From assembly GCA_018366195.1 (NCBI GenBank), contig JAGZIN010000007.1, positions 31,562 to 95,561 of the forward strand: a DNA stretch of 64,000 nucleotides. The letters are read 5' to 3'. Below the pieces are notes generated by a model, which made no database searches, was not told where the DNA came from, and worked only from the letters and a program-made list of their open reading frames with translations. The position numbers and the translations under genes are program-made. This stretch comes from Butyricicoccus pullicaecorum. GTDB taxonomy: Bacteria; Bacillota; Clostridia; Oscillospirales; Butyricicoccaceae. Shown piece after piece: positions 46,948-54,528 of the stretch (the stretch's first letter is position 1; the number at the start of each line of letters is the position of its first letter).

Positions 46948-47730
46948 TTATCGGTTCATGCGTTCCAATACACGAGTCACGGAATTGCACTTTCCAGTGG
47001 AAGGGTCAATCTCAAAAATTGCACCCATGAGGGCAGTTTCTCCCTGAGCCGGTCGAAAATACTCGGTCAGGTCTCCGCGGAACATGGCAATGGACTGTTC
47101 CGGTTCGATTCCCAAAACCGACCACAGAGGACCTGTCATGCCCAAATCGGTAATATATCCTGTTCCCTTGGGATTGACCCGCGCATCTGCTGTCTGTACA
47201 TGGGTATGAGTTCCATATACCGCACTGCACCTGCCATCTAAATAAAATCCCATTGCAATCTTTTCACTCGTTGCACTGCCGTGAAATTCACAAACTGCAA
47301 TATCATACTTTCCCTCCTGCTCCCGCAAAATGCGATCTGCAAGCAAAAATGGATTATCCGGACCAAACTGCATTTCACAGCGACCAATCAAATTGATTAC
47401 AAGCAAACGATACCCCAAGCAGTCATAAATTCCATATCCACGCCCCGGCTGCTGCGGTGCCTGATTTGCCGGGCGCAGAATATACGCACAGTCGTCCAAA
47501 TACGGTACAATTTGTCTTTTATGAAACACGTGATTGCCAAGTGTAATAACATCTGCGCCAGATGCAAAAATATCCTCCGCCTGCTTGGGTGTAATCCCCA
47601 CCCCCGAAGCATTCTCTCCATTTGCAATCACAAAATCAATTCCATACTGTTTGCGAATGTTACGAAGCAAACCATTTACAGTATCCAGTCCCGGCTGGGA
47701 GACAATATCTCCCACCGCTAAAATCTTCAT
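46948..47730 (-). CDS. ymdB: YmdB family metallophosphoesterase
   Basis: A 260-residue calcineurin-like phosphoesterase. Metal ligands: Asp in ILAVGDIVSQPG, Asn in ANGENASG, GNHVFHK, CEFHGSATSEK and GTHTHVQTAD. The whole follows the YmdB/TIGR00282 pattern. In B. subtilis YmdB is a 2',3'-cyclic nucleotide phosphodiesterase affecting biofilm and late adaptive responses. GGGAG lies 7 bases before the ATG. It is separated from prs by a terminator. Confidence 0.94.
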   Translation of the reverse strand: MKILAVGDIVSQPGLDTVNGLLRNIRKQYGIDFVIANGENASGVGITPKQAEDIFASGADVITLGNHVFHKRQIVPYLDDCAYILRPANQAPQQPGRGYGIYDCLGYRLLVINLIGRCEMQFGPDNPFLLADRILREQEGKYDIAVCEFHGSATSEKIAMGFYLDGRCSAVYGTHTHVQTADARVNPKGTGYITDLGMTGPLWSVLGIEPEQSIAMFRGDLTEYFRPAQGETALMGAIFEIDPSTGKCNSVTRVLERMNR

Positions 47731-47760
47731 TCCAGTACTCCCTTCAGAAAAGCGTGCCGA

Positions 47761-47796
47761 TTAAAAATGGACGGAACCTAAAATGGCTCCGTCCAT
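47761..47796 (-). terminator. Intrinsic terminator of glmU-prs
   Basis: Reverse strand ATGGACGGA / TCCGTCCAT stem (inner bases partly paired), then TTTTTAA. Confidence 0.8.
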
Positions 47797-47812
47797 ACGT
47801 TCCCGATTCTGC

Positions 47813-48772
47813 TTAGTCAAACAGCGGAGAAACCGATACTTCTTCATAGATGCGTGCAATTGCCTCTGTGAACACCGGGGCAACCGGAAGCACATGAATC
47901 TTATCGATCATCTTTTCCTGCGGCAACGCAATGGTGTCGAGCAGTGTCAGCGTCTGAATCGGGCTGTTTTGAATACGCTCGATTGCTGGACCGGAAAGCA
48001 CACCATGGGTTGCACAGGCATGGATTTCTGTTGCGCCGCCCTTTTCGACCAGCGCTTCGGCAGCATGCACCAGAGTGCCCGCTGTATCAATCAGGTCGTC
48101 CACCAGCATGACCTTTTTCCCTCGTACATCACCAATGATATTCATCACCTCAGACACATTTGCCTTGGGACGGCGCTTATCAATAATGGCAAGCGGCAAG
48201 TCCAGCTTTTCCGCAAATTTACGTGCACGGTTTACAGAGCCCAAGTCCGGCGAAACAATGACAAGGTCATCTCGATTGATGCCAAAATTTCCTGCAATAT
48301 GCGGAATCATAACCGATGCACCCATCATGTTATCGACTGGAATATTGAAAAAGCCCTGAATCTGCGTTGCATGCAAATCCATCGTCAGCACGCGGTCTGC
48401 ACCAGCTGTTGTCAAAAGGTCTGCAACGAGCTTTGCAGAAATCGGATCACGTGCCTTATTCTTGCGATCCTGACGCGCATAGCCGAAATATGGCATAACC
48501 GCTGTCACACGACCGGCAGATGCACGGCGGCAGGCATCAATCATAATGAGCAGCTCCATGAGATTGTTGTTCACCGGCTCGCAGGTAGACTGAATCAAAA
48601 ATACATCTGAGCCACGCACAGTTTCTCCAAAGGAAACCGAAATCTCGCCATCAGAAAAGGTGCTTACAGCAGCCTTTCCCAGCGGAAGCCCCAGCGCAGA
48701 AGCAATCTGCATCGCAAGTGCCGGATGTGAGTTGCCGCAGAAAATCTTGATGTTCTTACCATGAGAAATCAT
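47813..48772 (-). CDS. prs: Ribose-phosphate pyrophosphokinase
   Basis: Makes PRPP from ribose 5-phosphate and ATP. It is 319 residues; FCGNSHPALAMQIASALG start, DLHATQIQGFFNIPVDN flexible-loop region, and the PRPP motif VMLVDDLIDTAGT. The GlmU-like gene lies 39 bases upstream, the classic Firmicutes glmU-prs pairing. Confidence 0.96.
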   Translation of the reverse strand: MISHGKNIKIFCGNSHPALAMQIASALGLPLGKAAVSTFSDGEISVSFGETVRGSDVFLIQSTCEPVNNNLMELLIMIDACRRASAGRVTAVMPYFGYARQDRKNKARDPISAKLVADLLTTAGADRVLTMDLHATQIQGFFNIPVDNMMGASVMIPHIAGNFGINRDDLVIVSPDLGSVNRARKFAEKLDLPLAIIDKRRPKANVSEVMNIIGDVRGKKVMLVDDLIDTAGTLVHAAEALVEKGGATEIHACATHGVLSGPAIERIQNSPIQTLTLLDTIALPQEKMIDKIHVLPVAPVFTEAIARIYEEVSVSPLFD

Positions 48773-48811
48773 TTGTGTTGTACCCCCTGTATATGCAGTT
48801 CCATTTTATTT

Positions 48812-49957
48812 TTATTTTTTCTTTTCTTCTTCCATTCGTGCACGGCGCTTGTCATTCCAGCCCTCCAGTGTGCTCTGGCGGGAACGTCCAACGGTCAGCG
48901 CACCGTCCGGCACGTCCTTGGTCACCGTGGTACCTGCTGCGGTAAATACGCGGTCACCCAGCTTGACCGGTGCAATCAAATTGGTATTACAGCCGAGGAA
49001 GCAGTCATCTCCAATATCCGTATGGAATTTATTGTATCCGTCATAATTGACAACAACGGTACCGCAGCCAAAGTTCACGCGCTCACCCACGGTTGCATCT
49101 CCCACATAGGTCAAATGTGCAACCTTGGTTCCATTTCCGATTTCTGCTTTTTTCAGCTCTACAAAGTCACCGACACGTGTATGATTTCCCACCTTGCAGC
49201 CCGGACGTACATAAGCAAATGGTCCTACGGTTGCATCAGACCCAATCGTACTCTCATAAATTTGGGAAGAATTGACCGAAGTCCGATCGCCGATTTGCGC
49301 CTGCTCCAGCAGAGCATTGGGTCCAATTACAGCACCGCTGCCAATGGTACAGCCCGCTCGAATGATGGTTCCCGGCAGGATAACCGTGCCTGCGCCAATC
49401 TTGGCGTCCGGCGCAATATACACGCTGTCGGGTGCAAAAATCTGTACCCCTGCCGCGATATGCTTCATATTGATTGCGGCACACAGATGCTTTTGTGCCT
49501 CAAAGGCGGATACTCCATCTGTTACGACGGTAACAGGCGGAATCTGTACGGCTTCGGCGGTGCATCCCTTCTGCAAAGCGGCATTGACCGCTGCAATCAG
49601 GTCACCCTCTGCAAGCATTTCCGCTGCTTTCTTCTGTGCGCAAACAACCGGCAGTGTATCCGATGCAAGGCGTACAATGCTGTCATCTGCCCCACGTGAA
49701 GGCATCGTCTGCGCAAAAACCGTGAAATCCGCACCCATCGCCTGATGGTTTTGAATGAGGCGCGTATACGCTGCCGCAGTCAGCTCCGGACAGGGAGCGC
49801 CCAGCAGCAAGACAGTATCTTCAGCGGTCTCCATCGTCCCAACACAAACACCTGCTTGTGTCAGTGCATCTTCTACCCATGCGCCCGCATGCTGAAATAA
49901 CACCGGAATCTCATAAGTCTCACGCGCACCGCGCAAGATTGTTGTAATTTGGCTCAT
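48812..49957 (-). CDS. GlmU-like protein: intact acetyltransferase half, degenerate uridylyltransferase half
   Basis: The C-terminal ~215 residues are a left-handed beta-helix acetyltransferase of GlmU type. They keep the catalytic His in VAHLTYVGDATVGERVNFG, the VVNYDGYNK segment and the closing WNDKRRA. The N-terminal ~165 residues lack the nucleotidyltransferase signature (AAGxGTRM): the start reads ITTILRGARETYEIPVLFQHAGAWVEDAL, and the usual GDxPL metal motif reads LLLGAPCPELT. That region is also about 65 residues shorter than normal. So glucosamine-1-phosphate acetylation is likely kept but UDP-GlcNAc formation lost, or done by another protein. AAAGGA is 8 bases before the ATG. Next to prs, as glmU should be. 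Confidence 0.88.
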   Translation of the reverse strand: MSQITTILRGARETYEIPVLFQHAGAWVEDALTQAGVCVGTMETAEDTVLLLGAPCPELTAAAYTRLIQNHQAMGADFTVFAQTMPSRGADDSIVRLASDTLPVVCAQKKAAEMLAEGDLIAAVNAALQKGCTAEAVQIPPVTVVTDGVSAFEAQKHLCAAINMKHIAAGVQIFAPDSVYIAPDAKIGAGTVILPGTIIRAGCTIGSGAVIGPNALLEQAQIGDRTSVNSSQIYESTIGSDATVGPFAYVRPGCKVGNHTRVGDFVELKKAEIGNGTKVAHLTYVGDATVGERVNFGCGTVVVNYDGYNKFHTDIGDDCFLGCNTNLIAPVKLGDRVFTAAGTTVTKDVPDGALTVGRSRQSTLEGWNDKRRARMEEEKKK

Positions 49958-50022
49958 GAAATTAGTCCTTTCAATTTCCATGTTTGGGGAAAAAATCCCC
50001 CATACGATCCATATACAATTAT

Positions 50023-50052
50023 ACTATATCACAAGCAGGATTTCACTGTCAA
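50023..50052 (-). promoter_or_regulatory. Promoter of the glmU-like/prs unit
   Basis: Reverse strand TTGACA and TATAGT, 18-base spacer. A short hairpin (GGGG-A6-TCCCC type, about 49987-50001) lies in the leader. Confidence 0.7.
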
Positions 50053-50175
50053 ATTAAGAAAATTTGCAGGTTATTTTATAAACGCTTTGTGTTCTTTACC
50101 GATTCTTGTGCTCCTCTGCCTCAGCTTGCAAAAGCCTGTCCGATTGTTCCATTTTCTTTCACAGGCTTCCTGCGC

Positions 50176-50204
50176 TTGCACGAACTGTCCAGACAGGCTA
50201 TAAT
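50176..50204 (+). promoter_or_regulatory. Promoter of the dnaD-dnaI-like pair
   Basis: TTGCAC and TATAAT with a 17-base spacer, 54 bases before the start codon. The divergent 300-base gap (49958-50257) holds this and the glmU promoter only. Confidence 0.75.
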
Positions 50205-50257
50205 AGAAAGACACCACTCACACAGCATTGGCTGTTTATTTTTTTCTGGAGGTTTCC

Positions 50258-51235
50258 ATGAGCCTAGTCTCTCTTTTAATGCCGGAAGGCGAACTTCGTG
50301 TCATTCGCTGTGATACGGCAGATAAACTCATTCAGTGCGGAAACGGAGATGCTGCACTGCTCTATTTATATATTATACGTAAGGGGACACAGTTCAATGA
50401 GCAGCACGCCATGCGCGACCTGAACTTTTCCAAGGAGCGTTTTGAACGCGCCACCTTTACGCTTACCAACTTATCCATCACACAGTCTCCCACCGCTGCC
50501 GAGATGACGCCTGCCCCTGCCCCGCGCTACACCGCCGCAGAGCTGCGAGATGCACGCGGCGGCGACCATAAATTTCAAGCCATTTGCGATACTGCCGAAG
50601 GCATCTTGAATCGGCCGCTGACCGATTCCCTGCTGCGCACACTCTACACTGTATATGACCACATTGCACTTCCTGCCGAGGTCATCATTGAGCTGCTCAG
50701 CTATCTCAAGCGCGACCGAGGGACGGTGCGCGGTCGCGACATCGAGCGCGAAGCCTGTGTATGGTCTGATAAGGGGCTTCTGACAGCCGCTGATGCCCAG
50801 CGCTATCTTGCCACAATTGACGCCGAGCAGCCTCTGCGCAATGCGTTCTATCAGATATTTGGCATTGTCGGCAGAAAACCAACTGCTGCGGAATCGACCA
50901 TCATTGCACTCTGTATGGAAAAGGGCTTCCCTCCGGATACCGTCGAGCTTGCACTGGCACGGATGAAACGGCAAATTGGCTCTTTTTCCGCCAGCTATCT
51001 GCGCAAGATGCTGACCGCTTGGGATCAGAGCGGCGTACACACCGTTTCCGAAGTCACTGCACTGGAACCTGAAATTTCAGAAGAAAAACGCGCCCGCGCC
51101 GTCACACGCCCTCCTTTCGGAGCTGTCACTGCGTCTGCTTCGGCGCAGAACACAGAAAGTGCGCCGCTCGCAGACTGGGAAAAGGAATGGATTGAGGAGG
51201 TCAAACGCCGCCGCACACAACAATCGGAGGATTAA
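50258..51235 (+). CDS. DnaD domain protein (primosome component)
   Basis: A 325-residue protein. The N-terminal ~70 residues are winged-helix-like and two DnaD-type helical domains follow. One is near FQAICDTAEGILNRPLTDSLLRTLYTVYDHI-type text (residues ~105-175). The other is near IFGIVGRKPTAAESTIIALCM through ASYLRKMLTAW (~205-265). A basic tail ends the protein. DnaD remodels DNA at oriC and restart sites and helps load the helicase. It is followed 3 bases later by the helicase-loader gene, a pairing typical of Clostridia. GGAGG lies 5 bases before the ATG. Confidence 0.9.
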   Translation: MSLVSLLMPEGELRVIRCDTADKLIQCGNGDAALLYLYIIRKGTQFNEQHAMRDLNFSKERFERATFTLTNLSITQSPTAAEMTPAPAPRYTAAELRDARGGDHKFQAICDTAEGILNRPLTDSLLRTLYTVYDHIALPAEVIIELLSYLKRDRGTVRGRDIEREACVWSDKGLLTAADAQRYLATIDAEQPLRNAFYQIFGIVGRKPTAAESTIIALCMEKGFPPDTVELALARMKRQIGSFSASYLRKMLTAWDQSGVHTVSEVTALEPEISEEKRARAVTRPPFGAVTASASAQNTESAPLADWEKEWIEEVKRRRTQQSED

Positions 51236-51238
51236 GCT

Positions 51239-52246
51239 ATGCATTTTAACCGTGAAATTTTATCTGCTGTACTGCGTGATATTGATATTGAAAACAACAC
51301 ACGCGCTGCATTATTTGCGGCACGCCGTCAAGAAATCTATGCAAAAATTCCCCGCATCTGTGAAATTGACCGAATCCTTTCCAATACGGCAGCTGCGGTT
51401 TTACGTGCTGCCCTGCAAAACGGCACCGATCCTACGGAAGCTGTCCATGCGCTTCAGCAAAACAATCTGCGCCTTCAGGCAGAACGACGGGAATTGCTAA
51501 CCCAATTCGGCTATCCGGCAAGCTATTTAGAGGAAACACCAATTTGCGCACGATGCAGTGACACCGGTTATATTGGAACTGAGCCCTGTGAATGTCTCAA
51601 AAAGCGATATACCAGCCGGTTAACCTCTGAACTTTCTACCATTCTTCCCATTCGGGAGCAGAATTTTGAGCATTTTCAAATCGAGTATTATCCCGTTGAA
51701 CCCGATGCCAGACTTGGAATCTCTCCACGTGAAAATATGGAATTCAACCGCAAGACCTGTCATGAATATGCTGTGAATTTTTCTCTGAGCTCTCCCAACC
51801 TTCTGCTGTATGGCTCGACCGGACTGGGAAAAACCTTTCTGTCCTCCTGCATTGCCAAAGTCGTTTCCGAACACGGCTTTTCCGTTGCTTATGACACCTC
51901 AATCCGCATTTTTAGCAGCTATGAAAGCGTAAAATTCAACAGTGCCGATGCTTCTGAGGCAGCACGCCGTATCCGCAAATATGAAAAGTGTGATTTGCTG
52001 ATTATTGATGACCTTGGCACCGAAATGCTGACTGCCTTTACGATATCCACACTGTATGGGCTTCTGGAGGAACGTCTGATGCGTCACCGCCCCATGATTA
52101 TCAACACCAATCTTCTTCCGGATACCTTCGAAAAGTACTACTCCCCCGCAATTGCTTCCCGTCTGAATGGTGAATTTATCCCGCTTCGCTTCACCGGCAA
52201 GGATATCCGCGGCATAAAACGCCAGAGAACCTCTGCTTTTTTGTAA
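51239..52246 (+). CDS. DnaC/DnaI-type helicase loader ATPase
   Basis: A 335-residue AAA+ protein. The N-terminal helical region (1-95) is followed by a Cys-rich element CARCSDTGYIGTEPCECLKK that can bind zinc, as in DnaI. The AAA+ core then has Walker A YGSTGLGKTFL, Walker B LLIIDDLGTEM, sensor 1 MIINTNL and the Arg finger region SRLNGEF. It loads the replicative helicase onto DNA with the DnaD protein encoded just upstream. Confidence 0.93.
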   Translation: MHFNREILSAVLRDIDIENNTRAALFAARRQEIYAKIPRICEIDRILSNTAAAVLRAALQNGTDPTEAVHALQQNNLRLQAERRELLTQFGYPASYLEETPICARCSDTGYIGTEPCECLKKRYTSRLTSELSTILPIREQNFEHFQIEYYPVEPDARLGISPRENMEFNRKTCHEYAVNFSLSSPNLLLYGSTGLGKTFLSSCIAKVVSEHGFSVAYDTSIRIFSSYESVKFNSADASEAARRIRKYEKCDLLIIDDLGTEMLTAFTISTLYGLLEERLMRHRPMIINTNLLPDTFEKYYSPAIASRLNGEFIPLRFTGKDIRGIKRQRTSAFL

Positions 52247-52341
52247 AAAACTATTCATATTTCCAAAAAAGGGATACAAAAGGTTCACAGGTCGTTCAAA
52301 CTCTGTTCACACACGCCATGTGGGATTGGGGTATACTAAGT

Positions 52342-52478
52342 ACATCAGAAAGGAAGACCGCAACTTCCTTCTGATGAAGAAATGCCATCATTCTTTCAAA
52401 TGTTTCTTTATCCCCTACTTTTTAACCCCCCTTTATTTTGTGAGACAAGAAAAAAGCCCGCTTTTCGCGGGTTTTTTT
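52342..52478 (+). ncRNA. Candidate small RNA, 5' hairpin plus 3' terminator
   Basis: In the 353-base gap 52247-52599, CATCAGAA-GGAAG and CTTCC-TTCTGATG form a 13-bp hairpin with one bulged A (52342-52375). A GC-rich terminator follows (about 52455-52473, AAGCCCGC/GCGGGTTT then T7). A TATACT hexamer lies about 10 bases upstream of the hairpin (about 52331-52336), with a poor -35. No convincing reading frame lies between. It is either a roughly 135-base independent transcript or the trailer of the dnaI-like gene. Confidence 0.4.
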
Positions 52479-52599
52479 CATTTCATCTCCGAATCGGTCA
52501 AACTTGCGCATGGTATCTGGAAAATCCTTTGTCTTTTATGATATAATATTGTAATAGATTGCATGATATCTATCACAATACCAAAGGAGACACTTTCTC

Positions 52600-53694
52600 A
52601 TGCTCAGGTTTTTACATATGGCAGATTTGCACCTTGGTGCGGATTTTAACATGCTCCCCGTCGATAAAGCAGAAAAGGCACAAGCCCATCAGTTTGCTGC
52701 GCTCGAACATATTGTCCGGGTGGCCGCGCGGGAACAGGTGGATTGTATCTTGATTGCAGGCGACTTATTCGACTCCCCAACACCCGCCCCCGCATTGTTT
52801 TCACGCGCCATGTCCTTGCTCGCACAAGCCCCCTGCCCCGTCTTTATTTCCCCCGGAAGTCATGACTTTCTAACCGCCCAAAGCCCCTATCAAACCAATG
52901 TGCTTCCGCAGAATGTTTATGTGTTCACCGGCTCTTCGCTGGAATCTGTCCATTTAGATGACAATACAACGATTTGGGGCGCAGGCTTCCATGCACCCAA
53001 CGCAAAAATCCCTTTGTCCCACGCCAGCTTTTCACACCCCATCAACCTGTGTGTCCTGCACAGCGATTTGCAATCTGAAGATGGGTGCAATTTTTACTCC
53101 TCAGATACACTTGCAAAGAGCGGCTTTTCTTATTTGGCAGCTGGATATAATCATACAGCAAGCGGTTTGCGTCGAGCGGGCGGTACGGTATTCTGCTGTT
53201 CGGGCGGCATGGCAGCGCTCTCCAGCGAAGAAACGGGTCCAAAAGGCTTTTTGCTGATTCAAATTGGAGACACCATCAAGGCGCAGTTTATCGAATCCAA
53301 AGCCGTACAGTTTGCACGCATTGAAATTGATTTGACTCCCATTCCTTCCGATGTCGGCTTGCAAAAGGTTCTCATTGAGCGGATTCCCAAAAAACATGAC
53401 AGTATGTGCGCAACCCTTGCGCTTACAGGAGAGCGTATCTATGACCCCAATCTGCCCGCCTTGCGTCGGGTATTGGAACAGGTATTTTTCAGCTGTACCG
53501 TCTCCGATGAAACCATTCCCAAAAAACCATTGTGGCGGTATCTCCAGCAAGATGATGTTCGTGGGGCAGTCAGCCGCCGCTATCGAGACCTCATTGAAGC
53601 CGCTTCCTCCTCCAAGGAAAAAGAAGCACTTACCCTTGCCTTGCGCTATGCGCTTGCCGCATTCGATGAAGACTCCAGACCTACACTGATATAA
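52600..53694 (+). CDS. SbcD/YhaO-like metallophosphoesterase with altered metal motifs
   Basis: A 364-residue calcineurin-like phosphoesterase of the Mre11/SbcD/YhaO type: FLHMADLHLGADF, LIAGDLFDSP and FISPGSHDF. The usual GNHD reads GSHD and the usual GH-H motif reads AAGYNHTA, so one metal-binding Asn and one His are replaced. The partner ATPase (SbcC/YhaN) that normally follows is not adjacent; the next gene is an unrelated acetyltransferase. It may be a weakened or regulatory nuclease. An extended -10 (TGATATAAT) lies about 60 bases upstream. Confidence 0.82.
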   Translation: MLRFLHMADLHLGADFNMLPVDKAEKAQAHQFAALEHIVRVAAREQVDCILIAGDLFDSPTPAPALFSRAMSLLAQAPCPVFISPGSHDFLTAQSPYQTNVLPQNVYVFTGSSLESVHLDDNTTIWGAGFHAPNAKIPLSHASFSHPINLCVLHSDLQSEDGCNFYSSDTLAKSGFSYLAAGYNHTASGLRRAGGTVFCCSGGMAALSSEETGPKGFLLIQIGDTIKAQFIESKAVQFARIEIDLTPIPSDVGLQKVLIERIPKKHDSMCATLALTGERIYDPNLPALRRVLEQVFFSCTVSDETIPKKPLWRYLQQDDVRGAVSRRYRDLIEAASSSKEKEALTLALRYALAAFDEDSRPTLI

Positions 53695-53792
53695 GGGAAT
53701 TTCTATTCTATATGGTATATTCGTAACATTTAGATTTGATTGCGCCCCGCACTGTAAGACCAAAATAACACCACAGCTTTTTCAAGTGATTG

Positions 53793-53830
53793 AGCAGCAC
53801 CCATTACAATTCGGTGCTGCTTATTTTTTT
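53793..53830 (+). terminator. Intrinsic terminator of the SbcD-like gene
   Basis: AGCAGCACC/GGTGCTGCT stem, 11-base loop, then TATTTTTTT. Confidence 0.85.
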
Positions 53831-53859
53831 ATGTCCGCCCAACAGTCCAAAACAACCTC

Positions 53860-53890
53860 TTGACTGTACAGTAACTGTACGTTATATAAT
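53860..53890 (+). promoter_or_regulatory. MerR-type promoter/operator
   Basis: TTGACT (53860-53865) and TATAAT (53885-53890) are 19 bases apart, too long for normal sigma-A use. The spacer holds a perfect dyad GTACAGT-A-ACTGTAC (53866-53880). A 19-20 base spacer with a central dyad is the geometry of MerR-family activators, which twist the DNA to align the hexamers. It controls the acetyltransferase-ABC-hydrolase genes. No merR-like gene is in the window. Confidence 0.8.
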
Positions 53891-53929
53891 ACTCCCAGAC
53901 AACAGCTCCCACAAGAAAGGAAGATTTTT

Positions 53930-54478
53930 ATGGAAATTACAGTTGCAACAGAAAATCAATGGACACCAATCAAGGAAATTTATCTGGAAGCCTTTCCCAA
54001 ACGTGAAAGAAAGCCGTATTTTGCTCTGCGCCATTCGGTCAAAAAGAAAAAAGCATTGGTGATGACGGCTGCGGAAGGAAATCAGCTCCTTGGATTTACC
54101 GTTCTGATTCCATATCGTGATATGGTCATGGTGGATTATCTCGCAGTATCTTCTAAAATACGCAGCAAAGGCACGGGAAGTCATCTCCTCGAACATATCT
54201 GCAAACACTTTGCAGGGAAAAAAATCGTTCTTCTCATTGAACGCCCTGATGATGCCGCTGAAAATCAATCCCAACGACTCGCCCGCCGAAGATTTTACTT
54301 AAAAAATGGTTTTACCTCCTCCAACCTCTTCAGCACCGGAGTCAGCGGAGAGATGGAAATTATGAATCGTGGCGGTATGATTTCCGCCGATGACTATATG
54401 GCATTACAGCAGTATGCTCTTGGAAGCCTGTTTTTCAAATTGTCCAAAATCAGAATCATCGACAAATCCTGTAAATAA
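53930..54478 (+). CDS. GNAT family acetyltransferase
   Basis: A 182-residue GNAT protein. Acetyl-CoA binding elements: VDYLAVSSKIRSKGTGSHLLEHI (motif A with R-x-x-G-x-G-like SKGTGS) and RRFYLKNGF (motif B). The N-terminus EITVATENQWTPIKEIYLEAFPKRER resembles putative drug or small-molecule acetyltransferases, but I cannot name a substrate. First gene after the MerR-type promoter, with AAAGGAAG upstream. It ends 50 bases before the exporter genes, so acetylation and export of a toxic compound is a plausible joint role. Confidence 0.87.
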   Translation: MEITVATENQWTPIKEIYLEAFPKRERKPYFALRHSVKKKKALVMTAAEGNQLLGFTVLIPYRDMVMVDYLAVSSKIRSKGTGSHLLEHICKHFAGKKIVLLIERPDDAAENQSQRLARRRFYLKNGFTSSNLFSTGVSGEMEIMNRGGMISADDYMALQQYALGSLFFKLSKIRIIDKSCK

Positions 54479-54528
54479 GGCAAGTCCTTGTGAGTTTTGT
54501 CAACGAAAAGAGAGGATTGTTGATTGCT

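Noticed and set aside
52320..52541. 73-codon open frame in the gap before the SbcD-like gene
   Set aside because: It runs through both a hairpin and an intrinsic terminator and lacks a ribosome site; a small RNA or trailer explains the structure better.
54490..54528. GTG start 13 codons upstream for the first ABC half-transporter
   Set aside because: No ribosome site in front of the GTG, whereas GAGAGGA precedes the ATG at 54529, though at a long 12-base spacing. Left as an alternative only.
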